Shown: positions 1-11,058 of the stretch, piece by piece
Layout of the letters: the number at the start of each line of letters is the position of its first letter
Position numbering within the stretch: the first letter of the stretch is position 1
Source of the DNA: Allodiplogaster sudhausi
Taxonomy: Eukaryota > Nematoda > Chromadorea > Rhabditida > Diplogasteridae
Length of the DNA stretch: 64,000 bases
Assembly (NCBI GenBank): GCA_945643635.1
Contig: CALZFC010000027.1
Coordinates: 3,028,501-3,092,500, forward strand
Direction of reading: 5' to 3'
Translations under genes and position numbers: made by a program
Notes under the pieces: generated by a model
Databases searched by the model: none
What the model was told of the DNA's origin: nothing
What the model saw: the letters and a program-made list of their open reading frames with translations, nothing else

Positions 1-600
1 ATCTCCTCCGTTAAGGTCGGCAGCGACTATAGCCTTCTCGTTAATGCTCACAACGTTATCTCCCGTCTCCAGAATCACCCTTCGCTCTCGCTTCTTCTCG
101 TCCTTCAACACTTTTCAGAGTCTGCATATGTTTACTCTTTTATAGACCTTAAAAGAAGTTCAGAATGAAATTACATAGAAAAGATGAATTTTGACTTTAA
201 GCGCACCTTGAGAACTTCGTCAATGACGTTGCGATCTTCTTGTGTAAACTTTCCTTCTTGCTTCTTGATATCTTCTCCCGTCTTCTTGCCAATCACAACC
301 ATCTTCTGTCGCATGTAAGCGATGTCTTCGTTCCTGCGCTGTAAAGTGAGAAGAAGATGAATTCATTTCGAGAGAAATCAACAAATAATTCGGGAATAAA
401 ATCCTGAAATCTTAAAGGAGTAAGATTATAGAAAAAACATTTGGCACAAAAAAAAACACCAACAAAAAACATTTCTTTCTGCTTGAGAAGTCAGTGAAAT
501 TAGAAATAAACCGTTTTTCATCGTCTTGAGATTTGGCATGGTTTGGAAAACCGAGAGCCAGCAAAGGCAAGAGCAGTAGGAGCAGCCCGACCGACGACAT
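1..600 (-). CDS. Astacin metalloprotease paralog A, 5' part, runs off left edge
   Basis: Partial gene with three exons visible: exon 1 at 600-512, exon 2 ending at 207, exon 3 from 102 to the window edge. Exon 1 encodes a start methionine and a leucine-rich signal peptide (MSSVGLLLLLLPLLALG). Exons 2 and 3 encode the Lys/Glu-rich propeptide that precedes the astacin domain in paralogs B and C; the catalytic part lies outside the window. A run of five A in exon 1, where paralog B has six, would shift the frame. An alternative acceptor 5 bases downstream of the usual one (exon starting at 333 rather than 338) restores it. By family knowledge it is a secreted zinc endopeptidase of the nematode NAS group. 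The homology to B and C is clear; whether the gene is functional cannot be judged from this piece. Confidence 0.75.
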
Positions 601-660
601 CTCTTCTCCATTCCACTCATTCTCACGCCTTTTAAGTTAACACTCAGGCGAGAAAGAGGG

Positions 661-728
661 GAATAATCTGTAGTCTACTCATGAAATGATGTGTTCCCCA
701 TAGTTATGGAATGATGTGTTCCTCATAG
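661..728 (-). promoter_or_regulatory. Conserved upstream block of astacin A
   Basis: On the minus strand this holds two copies of the 13-mer GGAACACATCATT, about 25 bases apart, followed by a conserved TGAGTAGACTACAGATTATT stretch and a TTAAAAGG box nearer the ATG. The same arrangement lies upstream of paralogs B and C. It is probably a shared promoter module, since it is far better conserved than the neighbouring spacer. The bound factor is unknown. Confidence 0.5.
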
Positions 729-1054
729 TACAAATTTTTTTCGGTTCATATTTCAAATGGACATTGGCCATTATAAGCGGATACTATGGGAGCGGAAGGG
801 TTGTAAAAGAATAGTAGTAGAGAGAGATAAAGATGGAGAGAGAGAAGGTCAAGCACAGAACGGACAAGGAAAATCTGGACATAACAAGGTGTATCCTAAA
901 TCGGATTACTTATAAATGACAAACTCTCGTCATGCTTATGCTGAAAACAAACTGTTTGAACTTTGATCCTGAAAAGGCACATTTTTTTTCCTTACACCCT
1001 GCATATTAGATCTATCTGAATAATATGCTCATTCAAACATTAAATGGCACATAA
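729..1054. other. Spacer between astacin A and chemoreceptor pseudogene
   Basis: Non-coding. It resembles the spacer upstream of astacin B (about 7000-7260), sharing a 'tataagcggatactatg' element and an 'aaaatctggacataacaagg' stretch, so it belongs to the astacin duplication unit. I see no gene. Confidence 0.5.
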
Positions 1055-1880
1055 CATGTACATTCAATCAGGTGAATTGTGGTGACTCCTTCATGGCCAG
1101 ACTTAAGACATGTGCATGTTGTCTCACTTTTGTTAACCTTTTTCTTATATTTGGTAGATCACAAATTAAATGTTGAAAATTCAAGAAGAACATATATATT
1201 CCTTCCATCTATGGCATGAAAAATCCGCTGGCATGTCAGATATGCACGCAGCCGCTCGCCGTCTTCTTCTGCTCTTTCTCCATTGTTCGCGCAATCATTA
1301 ATGTGGATCAATGGGAAGCAAATAAACAAGTAAATAGTCAACCTATGGAGGTGGAATGCCGAACATGCAATTCCAGCTCTTCCTAGCACTTGTCCTCCAG
1401 GTATCATTTGTCATTTACATTTAATTCGGCTAAATATGATGGTGTTTTGCCGATTAACCGTCCGTTTTATTCTTTGATCTACCTGTTTACTGAAGAATCT
1501 TATAATAGGGTTTTGATTTTGCATCTCATTGATTAATTCGTCAACTCATTAATTAATTTGCCTGAGCTGCTCGCGCCGATCCTCTGCATCTATGTAAGTG
1601 AAGGAAGTGCTGGCTATCGGCTTTTCGCTCCTCGGCATCCGCCCAAACATCGTGCCCGGCCTCGTCTCGATGTTCCCTTAACGTCGACGAGACCCTTCGA
1701 GGCCGTCGACGTTCTCGCCGTTTTTAAGGACTGTCGGTTCGAGAGAGAGAGCGTTTGGGAAGAAAGAAAATCTTAAAGCTAATAACTTGCTCGTAGATTT
1801 GAAAGAATAATCTTAGAAGTCGTAGTGCACAGCATCCCCACACTTAGGTACCCTCTTGTCGGATAGGACAGAGCTTAACT
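1055..1880 (+). pseudogene. 5'-truncated chemoreceptor pseudogene
   Basis: This is a diverged copy of the 3' half of the chemoreceptor gene at 25043-27837. It matches about 26865-27830 (intron, the exon starting GMKDP, the exon before the last loop, the exon encoding the last transmembrane segment, and the terminal exon). Lesions are visible. The first exon has an internal deletion. The next exon (about 1350) lacks roughly 30 bases, which shifts the frame. The last transmembrane exon has an insertion near 1592 and an in-frame TAA near 1679. No 5' exons precede it. The homology continues downstream to about 2115, so a segment of about 1.06 kb was copied. It is best read as a dead duplicate of an Str-superfamily-like receptor. 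Confidence 0.75.
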
Positions 1881-2136
1881 CAAAAGAAACAGAGATGTGA
1901 CCATTGCCATCGTCAAAATGAAGATATTCCGATCCCAACTGCTACTATTCGTCCTATTCGACTACATTCATTTTCAATGTGCACTCCTTTACAAATATAA
2001 AACTTGCTCGTCTTCCATTATTTCTGGCAAGATTGTCTACAATTTATTTGAAAGTTTCGCGTCTCGGAAATACAATAGAAAATATGTAAGTGTACATCAA
2101 CGTCATATAGTAAGTGAAGGCGAAAGATGAAGAACT

Positions 2137-2286
2137 TCACAGATCTGATGATATGACGGCGCACGTGGCCGTCTTGATTTCTCCTTTGTCGACGCTGGAG
2201 AACCACGCTATGCCGGCTGGATTGCAGATGGGCGTGACCGTTGCAAATGTTGGCCCACTCTCAGCGCCGTTGATTCAGCGATTCAA
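2137..2286 (-). pseudogene. C6-domain protein remnant, last exon
   Basis: On the minus strand a reading frame ending at TGA 2137-2139 encodes the second half of a nematode C6 domain. It has the pattern Cys (ICN), Trp (AWF), then Cys (ATC) near the end, as in the last exon of the intact gene at 8443-9418. The exon start after CAG at 2287-2289 also matches that gene, but an in-frame TGA lies at 2275-2277. A first C6 half and a signal peptide are not convincing upstream; a possible degraded start at about 2800 hits a stop within five codons. Probably a broken paralog. Confidence 0.55.
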
Positions 2287-2606
2287 CTGCACATTTTTGT
2301 TCATCCGATAGAGCTTGCCATTTTCTTCTTCTTCACATCCTTTTATTCTATTTGAACAAAACAAAATCGTAAATTTAAAAAAAAAACATAACATAGCTAA
2401 TGGTAAGTAAATTAACCTTTTTTTCCTTCCGGCAATGGTCAGCTGGATTCGGACGAATTGAAAAGAACGTGAGGCGTGCGACAACGGTGACAGCTACAAA
2501 AGAACAATTTAGCATTCAATAAGAAGAGTAAAACAGAGGTTTTCGTCATTATACTTGAAACAATTCCCATTAAAATATAATATATCATTAAATAGAAGAA
2601 ATTGTT

Positions 2607-2637
<31 letters not shown>

Positions 2638-3059
2638 CTTAAATGAAAAAGCTGTGAAGGAAAACATGAAATTGTAATTAAGGACGAAAACTTGCATTAA
2701 CTCAGTTGATCTAGAAGAGGATTGCATATGCGTAGCAGGTGTACGCTGCTAGTCGAAGTAGAACATTTGTATGACTAGAGTAGAGGCACGGAAACCTGAA
2801 AAAATATACTACTGTTCTCACTTAAAATATCAATGAATTCACTGAATTGTTTGCTTCATTCAAGAATAAATGTAGCTATCCGAAAATCACAGAAAGTTGA
2901 TGAAAAAAGTGTTAAATTGATGAAGAAACTGGAGGGCTGTCAGAGTATAAATTGCGATTAGCAGCTATTGAATGGAGTTACAATCACTTGAATATATTCT
3001 TTAGGATAACATTAAAAATTGAATATAATGAATATAGCTGCAATCATATTGCACTGGAC
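2287..3059. other. Spacer upstream of the C6 remnant, no gene seen
   Basis: AT-rich DNA with a short (CATA)n run at about 2609-2632. It probably holds decayed upstream exons of the minus-strand C6 remnant, but none can be read. Confidence 0.4.
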
Positions 3060-3400
3060 AGTGAAGACATAGACAAATGAGTTACTGCCGGAGAAAAAGC
3101 GGTGTCAGAGTCCAGTCCAGATTACAGCATGTGTATGTACATATATAGATGTGGATACGGCATGACAGGCCCGTTATGACTGCTGAGTCTCCTTGGTACA
3201 AGTTCGTGCTTCAGAAGCGATTTGTTATAAGTTAAGAAAGCCATGAAAAAGTAGATTGTGACCTCGAACGAATCTGCCGAGTGCAGATATACCAAGCAAG
3301 CACCCGTTCGGTGCATGAGAGAAAAGGCGGCCTCGATCTCAGGCAATCTCCTTACGAGGACAGTGCTCGTGCTATTCTATTTGTTACGTGATTTATGTAT
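3060..3400 (-). repeat. Inverted copy of the region upstream of the C6 gene
   Basis: Read on the minus strand, this matches about 8130-8300 of the plus strand, for example 'gtcataacrgg' followed by 'ccgcatatgtatat'-like and 'tggactggastctg' stretches. One copy lies upstream of the intact C6 gene and the other upstream of the C6 remnant. The C6 locus and its 5' flank were therefore duplicated together and now sit in opposite orientation. Confidence 0.6.
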
Positions 3401-4225
3401 GTCATACTGACATGAGGCAGGACGAATAAGGAATTTCTTTTTGCGATCCTCCATCGCCAGTCGCCGTAGAAAACTGTCGTTTTCTCGGGTGAAAACTCGG
3501 GAGAATGCAACTGAACGTAGTGAATTTCAGCCGAGGATTCTTTTCAACTTTCAGCCGAGATCCTCCTCCGAGTATATATGCCACGCCACTTCATTCTAAT
3601 TAGAAGAAAAACGAAAAATCTCGTCACAAAGAGTAATCGAGATTGCATGCAACTGCGGCACAGAGCCAACACGAATCCAACACATCACAAGGCAGATTCA
3701 ACAATAATCCTCAAAGATTTATGTTCTCTTCCTCTCTGTTACTTGTCTTCCATGAACACTTTCTCTCTCTCTCTCTCTCTCTCTTAATCTCTCTCACTAG
3801 CCTTCCACGAACTCTCTCTCTCTCTCTCTCACTCTATGTCTCTTCTTCTCTTCCACTAGCCTCTCTCTCATTCTCTCTTCTTCGATCCCTCATCCGTTCT
3901 TTCTCCATCTCGTTTCTACGAAAGAATCTCTTGAGGGATCATGACAATCTTGCATTGCCCGGCTCGCCGCAGTGAGTGTTCCCAAATCTATGGCAGGAAT
4001 TTTTAATTAAAACTAGCCCCCTTCAGCAATCGTTAGCCCTTCGCTCGTTTATGTTTGCCCAAGAGGAATGGCAAGTTGTGTCTAGGTTCGGTTATGATGC
4101 ATACACATTTATCGACATCAAAGAAAAGAATGTGACCACACTTGTAAAGGCAAATTCAATCATTATTAGGTTCCTCGTATAGTTTTTGATTTCTATTCTC
4201 TGCATGACTCTGTGAATGTTCTCAG
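3401..4225. other. Spacer with (CT)n tracts, no gene seen
   Basis: Non-coding. (CT)n tracts occupy about 3765-3840 and CT-rich sequence continues to 3905. Serine/leucine-rich reading frames here only translate the repeat. Confidence 0.5.
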
Positions 4226-6846
4226 CTAGAATGCCTCATAAGTTATTCCGAACTGGATGTTGTAGTAGCGACTGTAGATGATGATAGGCATAAAATTCGA
4301 GTTCGAGTAGACGATTCTTCCCACATCAGTGTTACAGCAGTATCTTCAAGAGGAATGATATGTATGTATATGTTACTACGGTTTAAACCTTCTCCCTTAT
4401 ATTTCATTCCTTCTCGAGAAGTATGTGCACAGAAAGAAAAAGAAAGGTTTTTGTTTTATAATCATTTCTAGGGAGAGCTGAATAGTTTGAAATTAAAAAA
4501 AAGTTCAAAGCAAACCTTGGTCCAGTCAAAGTTGGCTGTCGCTTCAATTCGATTCCTCCGTACGTGCAGCCTTCGACGCAGTGATATCCTTTGAAGGCGG
4601 ACAACCTAGCCTTTACGCGCATCCCGGCTGGCGCCTATTCTTATTGTTTTGAGCAAAAGCCTTATATTTTGTTACATTATATGTGAGAAATATTTCCATT
4701 ACTTGCAAATATCACATTTAATACTGAATACACTGACTCTAATCCAGTAGGTGCAGAAGGTAAAATCATCGTTGACGGTGGTGGAAGAATCCCCCACGGT
4801 GGCATTGAAGGAGACAGCGGTGGTCGTGGCGGAGAGGATCTGGCCACATCCGAGCGGCTGCCGTATTCATTTTTCATTACATCAATAAGAATGTGTGAAA
4901 GTTCTCGACAAACGAGAAAGGTATCGGATGATGAATAAAAGGTGTTTTAAGTGGATCAGACAGGCTCTCGCAATTATTATCATATCCTTACCCGTTGTGC
5001 GCAGTTGGTGCCTCCGAATCCGAGTGGGCACAGACAAGTGCTGCAGTTGCGAGGATGCATGTAGCCGCCGTGGTAGCAAGTCGTAGTGAAGCCGTTGCAG
5101 CGGGCTAAATTCTCTCTATCCTCCCACAAACTCTTTCTCGCTCCAGTTTCTCTTCTCTCCCATCTGCTTTCCTCTCCTTCTCTGTCTACGGCAAGGATTG
5201 TGAGCAGCTTAGAATACAACAAACATCTGCATCCGTAGTGGTCGTTCATCTCGAGGATGTCTCGGAAGGAGAGAATGTCCGAGCCCATCGTTGATTGCTG
5301 CTGGAAGTCTTTGGCCACAATTGTTGGTTCGCCGTTGGAAGAGAATCTGCATGTTGGTAGTCTCTCTCATTTAATGTATTATTATATCATTTTCACAAAT
5401 GAACATAATCAGTATTCTTAATTTGCAAAATAAGTGAAGAAGACTACGTACGATGTTCCTGGGTACTGCATGATTCCCCCGTAGTCGTACTTTAAACCGT
5501 AGTTGTAGTTCGTCTCGGGCGTCTCCTTGTCGAATTGGCCTTCCCGGCCAATCTACAATAGAACTTTTCTCAAATCTGAGAAGGGAGTGAGACCTAAGAG
5601 ACCGTATGAAGGATGACCAACCTGGATGTTCCCTGACTGGATGTACACGTAGTTGTCTCTGTCGTGTCGGCTTTGTTCGTGAAAGTAACCGAGTGCGTGT
5701 CCGAGCTCGTGCAGGGCGGTTCCCACCTAAGCAGAGGGAAGTCAACCAGATCTGGTTTGACACCCTGGGCCAGCTGGATACAAATCTCTAGGTCACCCTT
5801 TTATCTGGAACCCACAGAGTCACATCCGGTATCCAGTGACAGGCTCTGCGTAGCCCAGCCCGTACGACCGATGTACGACCAGCACCCGCCGTCCTTTGTG
5901 ATCATCACCTGAGTTAATAGAGATCAGAGATTAAAGAAATAAGAATAAATAAAAGTGGTCGACTTTCTGCGCCGCTGTAGAGCTCTCGTAAAAGTTGATG
6001 CAAGTGTTGTCACTCCACTGCTTGATTGCCTTCCGAACGACAGTCTCGACGTGAGTTCCCTCTGTGATTGTGAAAAGTTGAATAGATGAATCGAGAAAGA
6101 GAAGTGAGGAAGGGAAGAGATGAAGAGATATATGTTCTGACTAGTTAGGCTATCAAAGTAGTAGTAGAAGCCACTGCTCCAGATGGTGGTGGGGTAGCGA
6201 GTGTCTCGGTATGCTTGCCGGCGAGCTCTTCCGCCTTCGCTCCCTTCAGCTGCCTCACTCTCAGTGCTGTTTTCATTCTCGGCCGATGAGATGATAAAGT
6301 CCGTCTGATCTCTGTGAATCAGAGGAACTTCAGATCTTCTGGCAACTGATTGTGAGAGAGCCTTGCCTGGTCAGGATGATATCTCCTTCGTAAAGGCCGG
6401 CTGCGACTCCTGCCTTCTCATTAATGCTCACAACATTATCTCCCGTCTCCAGAACCACCCTTCGCTCTCGCTTCTTCTCGTCCTTGAGAACTTTGTAGAT
6501 GACGTTGCGATCTTCTTGTGTCCACTTCCCTTCTTGCTTCTTGATATCTTCTCCCGCCTTCTTGCCAATCACGACCATCTTCTCTCGCATGTAAGCGATT
6601 TCTTCGTTCCTACGCTGTAGAGGGAAAAGTGGATGAGTTCATTTCGAGAGAAATCAACAAAGTATTCGTTAGTAAAATCCTGAAATCTTAAAGGAGTAAG
6701 ATTAAAGAAAAAGAATTTTCTTTCTGCTTAAGAAGTCAGTGAAATTAGAAACAAACCGTTTTTTCATCGTCTTCTGATTTGGCATGATTTGGAAGGCCGA
6801 GAACGAGGAAAGGCAAGACCAATAGGAGCACCCCGACCGACGACAT
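4226..6846 (-). CDS. Astacin metalloprotease paralog B (NAS type: astacin-EGF-CUB)
   Basis: Secreted zinc endopeptidase with 12 exons: 6846-6757, 6614-6367, 6311-6142, 6061-5964, 5908-5816, 5726-5622, 5552-5452, 5346-5225, 5104-4992, 4857-4738, 4634-4516, 4343-4226. All phases join to an open frame of 498 residues. Order: signal peptide (first ~18), basic propeptide, astacin domain, EGF-like cysteine cluster, C-terminal CUB domain ending at TAG 4226-4228. The zinc site [12 protein letters not shown] and the following SRHDRD are intact. The Met-turn reads GIMQY, keeping the Tyr ligand but with Gln where most astacins have His. The intron at 6366-6312 starts with GC rather than GT. Exons 2 and 3 of the paralogs are fused here (intron loss). 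The substrate is unknown; related nematode proteins act in cuticle, digestion or matrix turnover. Start chosen for the signal peptide shared by all paralogs. Confidence 0.9.
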
Positions 6847-6904
6847 CTCTTCTCCATTCCGCTTATGCTCGCGCCTTTTAAGGGAACACTCAGGAGAGGG
6901 AGAG

Positions 6905-6970
6905 GGGAATAATCTGTAGTCTACTCATGAAATGACGTGTTCCGCTTAGCAATGGAATGATGTGTTCCTA
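6905..6970 (-). promoter_or_regulatory. Conserved upstream block of astacin B
   Basis: Same layout as upstream of A and C: two GGAACACRTCATT copies (second with G at the R position) and the conserved AGTAGACTACAGATTATT segment, about 60-120 bases before the ATG on the minus strand. Inferred shared promoter element. Confidence 0.5.
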
Positions 6971-7455
6971 AAAGTTCAAAACATTGCGTTTCATATTTCA
7001 AATGGTCATTGGCCAGTATAAGCGGATACTATGAAAGCGGAACAGTTGTAAAAGTGTCGAACTAGTGAGATAGATAGGCAAGAGAGAAAGAGAGAAGGGC
7101 GAGCACAAGGAAAATCTGGACATAACAAGGTGTATCCCAAATCGAATTACATATTCAAAAATGACAAACTCTCGTCATGATAATGTTCAAAACAAAAAAA
7201 GCAGAACTTTGTCAGCGAATATCATGAATAGGCTCACTTCTTTCACGTATTCAGATGAACATATCTAACGCATAATAGTGAGCTAAATAATGTCATTTAA
7301 TTTTAATTTAAATAAAATGTCGATACTTTTTTCTCTGTCTCTGTTGCCTCTACATTCTCTTGCATCAATCTGCAGGCAATTTTGTCAACAAGTAATTTCA
7401 GTCGCCTCTACAGAATCTCTGCCAATGCCTTCCATCGCCCTTTCTCTTTCACACA

Positions 7456-7519
<64 letters not shown>

Positions 7520-8442
7520 ACCCTCTTTTCTCAACTTCCAATTTCTTCCAAATATCTACTAATCAATTGGATTCGGCAGATACAATCTGAAAATTTGCTG
7601 ACAAGTCATTTATCAAATATCTCTGCTAATATACAGACCAAATTTGGTCGAAATGGTGAAGCTAAAAAGATTTCTCATTAAAAAAAGGATCTAGCCATAT
7701 GCTATTGTACATACATAAATACATACATGCATGCTATATTTAGCTCTCAACGGGCCCACAACTTCTGACAATGGAGGATCTCCATAAGAACGTTTTTATT
7801 CTTTCTGCTGCTTTCCTAATCGCTTAAGGATGACAGAGATCGCGCAAAGCATAAAATAGCACAATTAAAACGAGTATTGTCCAGACAGCGAGATTGCCTA
7901 AGAGCGACGCTGTTTTTTTCAAATCCATGTCCTTGCTTATGCCTGCGAATCATTCTAGCTCACTGACAGCTTCTTTTTCTTCTTCCATAATATGAGCTAA
8001 ACAAGAAATTGGCAGACCAGTGGAGAGCAGAAAGGAGACGGAAAGACCATTTCAAAGCAAGCGAGTCAACCCTCACTGCCCGTTGTGTGTGAAATAACAT
8101 CATAACAAATAGTCACCCGCGCATGGCCTTCGTATGTACATTTCTCATTTCGTGCCTTCCCTTTCTCCAATTACAATCAATCGCATCCCATGCGAAGACT
8201 TATGCCAAGGGGACTCTGCAGTCATAACAGGCTTGCCATTCCGCATATGTATATAATATGGACTGGAGTCTGCCACCGGTTTCGCACCGCCGGTGAGGAA
8301 TCTTTTCTTCATGTCTTCTCTTTCGACTTCACTACGGTAGCAGATATATTTATTATTATACCATTTTCTTTATGTTCTCTTGATTTGAGTTAATATAAAT
8401 TATATCAAGAGCTTAATTTAGTGAATAATTTGAACATATAGT
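6971..8442. other. Spacer between astacin B and the C6 gene
   Basis: Non-coding. It contains a (CT)n microsatellite at about 7453-7520. The 7860-8050 part resembles about 24260-24450 upstream of astacin D, and 8130-8300 resembles 3060-3400 in inverted form. It is therefore a mosaic of duplicated flanks. No gene seen. Confidence 0.5.
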
Positions 8443-9418
8443 ATGATCATGTTCTATTTTTTGCTTTGCAGTCTCTACTGGTTCCTCGTGTTAATCGGAG
8501 CCGGGAATCTCTTGATGAACGTGGAAGTATGCGGAGCCACAAGAACTACAACGGCGCCCACACCAACCACTGTTCCGCTGAGTATACTCTTTTCGTTCTT
8601 ATAAGACTTTTTCTCTTCAATTCAAGCATCTGTTCTTATAATTACGATATTAATCATGATATATTTTTTATATTAATAATGAATAATTAATACACAGAAT
8701 TTAAATGCGATTATGCGACTACATGGGATGAATCAGTGGGAGCTGACTGACTTATGGATAAGCATGAGGAGAGAGAGAGTGTTCATTGGCAGAGCCAAGA
8801 CGGATGTAACCATGAGGAGGAGTATTCAATGAAGCTGAGAATTGAGAGAATATTCCAGAGACATTATTAACTAGGTAAAGCTAGTGACTGAGGATATGTA
8901 TATAGCGCTCATATTCCGCTGTATAGTGCCTTGCCTCACGTGCGACCCAAATCTGATGACTGTTACTCCTCTTAACGGCGCTGGTGAGGTGATGTTCGCG
9001 AGTGATACGACCGATCTCATGGGCACTTGTGCCATGCGCACCCTTGTCTGCAATGGCCCAATGGCGACCATTGAGGTGTGTTAAGACTCAACATATTATT
9101 ATAATGAGTTCCATATTTTTCGTATAATAATTTTATATGCACCTACGTACATATTACAGGTAGATGAAATTTTGATTTTAAACAATACTATTTATTTTGT
9201 TCAAATGTTACAATAGAATTTTAAAAAGAATAAAAAAACAAACACACTTGTAAGCTCTATAGGATTAAACATAATGTGCACAGTTGAACCGCGACATGGG
9301 CGTCGTGACCGGCACACCAACATCAGCCATGGTCACGCTCATCTGCAATGCGGAAGCTACCGCATGGCGACTTGATGGACACGATATCACGGCGGCCACG
9401 TGTGTTGTCCTTAGTTGA
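8443..9418 (+). CDS. Secreted nematode C6-domain protein
   Basis: Three exons, 8443-8581, 8927-9075 and 9284-9418, join in phase to 140 residues. Exon 1 encodes a hydrophobic signal peptide (from MIMFYFLLCSLYWFLVLIG) and a Thr/Pro linker (TRTTTAPTPTT). Exon 2 opens with the CxxC pair (PCLTCDPN) and exon 3 carries the remaining cysteines, ending CVVLS and TGA. The cysteine spacing, the TTT linker and the domain's split over two exons fit the nematode-specific C6 (DUF281-type) family, which is predicted to be extracellular and has no firm biochemical role. The start is one of two in-frame ATGs (8443 or 8449). A broken inverted relative lies at 2137-2286. Confidence 0.75.
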
Positions 9419-9731
9419 AACAAACATGACGTATTTCCTCTAACTGAATCCCTCCAAATACCACTCTAACACATTCTCGAGCCATTTTGTGTTGTGTTCT
9501 AATATTCTTTACGAAAGACGAGCTGCACATTTTAAATAGTGACATTAGTATTCCGTTATAGTTGCATTTAGCTTGTGTGCAACTGCGCGCACTGCACATT
9601 TGAAAAAGTGCGCACAGTTTTAGAACTTGAGAGTGCAAAAGTGAGTAAGGCTTTCCTACAAACTTTCCCCATCTCACTTTTGGCCACTCTGTCGTGATAG
9701 AGAAGCAAACTTCGTCCCGTTTGAATATGGG

Positions 9732-10385
9732 TTCAATATACAAAAAAAAGTGGGATTCGATTTTGAGCGACTTTGAGCGAAGCTGAAGCCATTGTGGCCA
9801 TTATTCACAGTACGGCCAAAACCTGCTCCAAGTTTCGATTTTAGCTCGACCAAATTTTACTGATAACTGGATCCAATTTTCTTTCTAGATTAATCGAAAA
9901 TGTGTTGCGATCCTTGCGAATGCTGGAACATAAATTATCCGGAGACCTTGAGGCTGATGAACAAGATGCTAATTTCGCCATCAAGTCATATGTTAATCTC
10001 TGATTTCAATATACAAAAAAAAGTGGGATTCGATTTTGAGAATTATCCGGAGACCTTGAGGCTGATGAACAAGATGCTAATTTCGCCATCAAGCCATATG
10101 TTAATCTCTGATTTCAATATACAAAAAAAAGTATGATTCGATTTTGAGCGACTTTGAGCGAAGCTGAAGCCATTGTGGCCATTATTCACAGTACGGCCAA
10201 AACCTGCTCCAAGTTTCGATTTTAGCTCGACCAAATTTTACTTATAACTGGATCCAATTTTCTTTCTAGATTAATCGAAAATGTGTTGCGATCCTTGCGA
10301 ATGCTGGAACATAAATTATCCGGGGACCTTGAGGCTGATGAACAAGATGCTAATTTCGCCATCAAGCCATATGTTAATCTCTGAT
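9732..10385. repeat. Three-unit tandem repeat, middle unit deleted
   Basis: Units begin with 'ttcaatatacaaaaaaaagt' at 9732, 10005 and 10113. The first and third are 273 bases and nearly identical. The second is 108 bases, because about 165 internal bases are missing between 'cgattttgag' and 'aattatccgg'. Reading frames cross the units but resemble nothing I know, so I treat it as non-coding. Confidence 0.8.
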
Positions 10386-10842
10386 TGAATTCTCCGAGGA
10401 AACGAAATAAATTAAGTATTCCAGAACGGAAGATGAATGTGCGGCGCTCTCACAAAATCCGGAAAACATTCTTTTTTTCAGTAGGCTTTGAGAAAAAGAG
10501 CAGATTGCATCCCTGTCTCCGGTCATATTCCATCACTATCTAAATTCAAATATGTACATTGATTGAAATTTATTTTGTTGTTTTAATGTATCATCATATT
10601 TAATGCTCTCGTAAGTTATTATTCTTAAAATATAAAACATAATGATAAATGGCCAAATTAACTAATTAGCTATTATCATTGAAGTTCGGAAATTTTAGAA
10701 AGAGCTAAAAAAAAAAAAGGGGTGGGCGCCGATATCGTGCTTGCTGTTCCGCGGGCTTGAACGTGTCTCAAGAGAAGAAGGAAAGAATGCAAAAAAATAC
10801 TGCGTGACTATTTTTTTATAAGAAGAAGAAGATTACATAAGA
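10386..10842. other. Spacer, no gene seen
   Basis: AT-rich DNA with a poly-A/G run near 10708-10721. Nothing recognised. Confidence 0.4.
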
Positions 10843-11058
10843 TGGCCAGTCGGATTGCAAAGATGGAATACAGGCGTTCGACACGAAGAGCTGTGGAGTG
10901 GAGACTTTGGAAGTGGAAAAGGCATGCTGGACGCGGACCGAGAACGATGGGAATTCGCCTGAAACCTGTCCACTGCTTGTATTCGAACTGCCGTCAAGAA
11001 TGCCGATGCCTTTGACCTTGCGTTCACCCTCAGGGCCCAGTCCCTGATTGCGGAATAA
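10843..11058 (+). pseudogene. Unidentified coding-like fragment with an internal stop
   Basis: A plus-strand frame runs from TGG at 10843 to TAA at 11056-11058 with a protein-like composition (for example RHEELWSGDFGSGKGMLDAD, then a second half with AFDLAFTLRAQSLIAE). One TGA interrupts it at 10960-10962. It may be an exon of a gene copied here and then broken; no partner exon was found nearby. I do not recognise the family. Confidence 0.35.

Noticed and set aside
9720..10390. Tandem repeat as a CRISPR-like array
   Set aside because: Units are 273 and 108 bases with no repeat-spacer alternation, in an animal genome.
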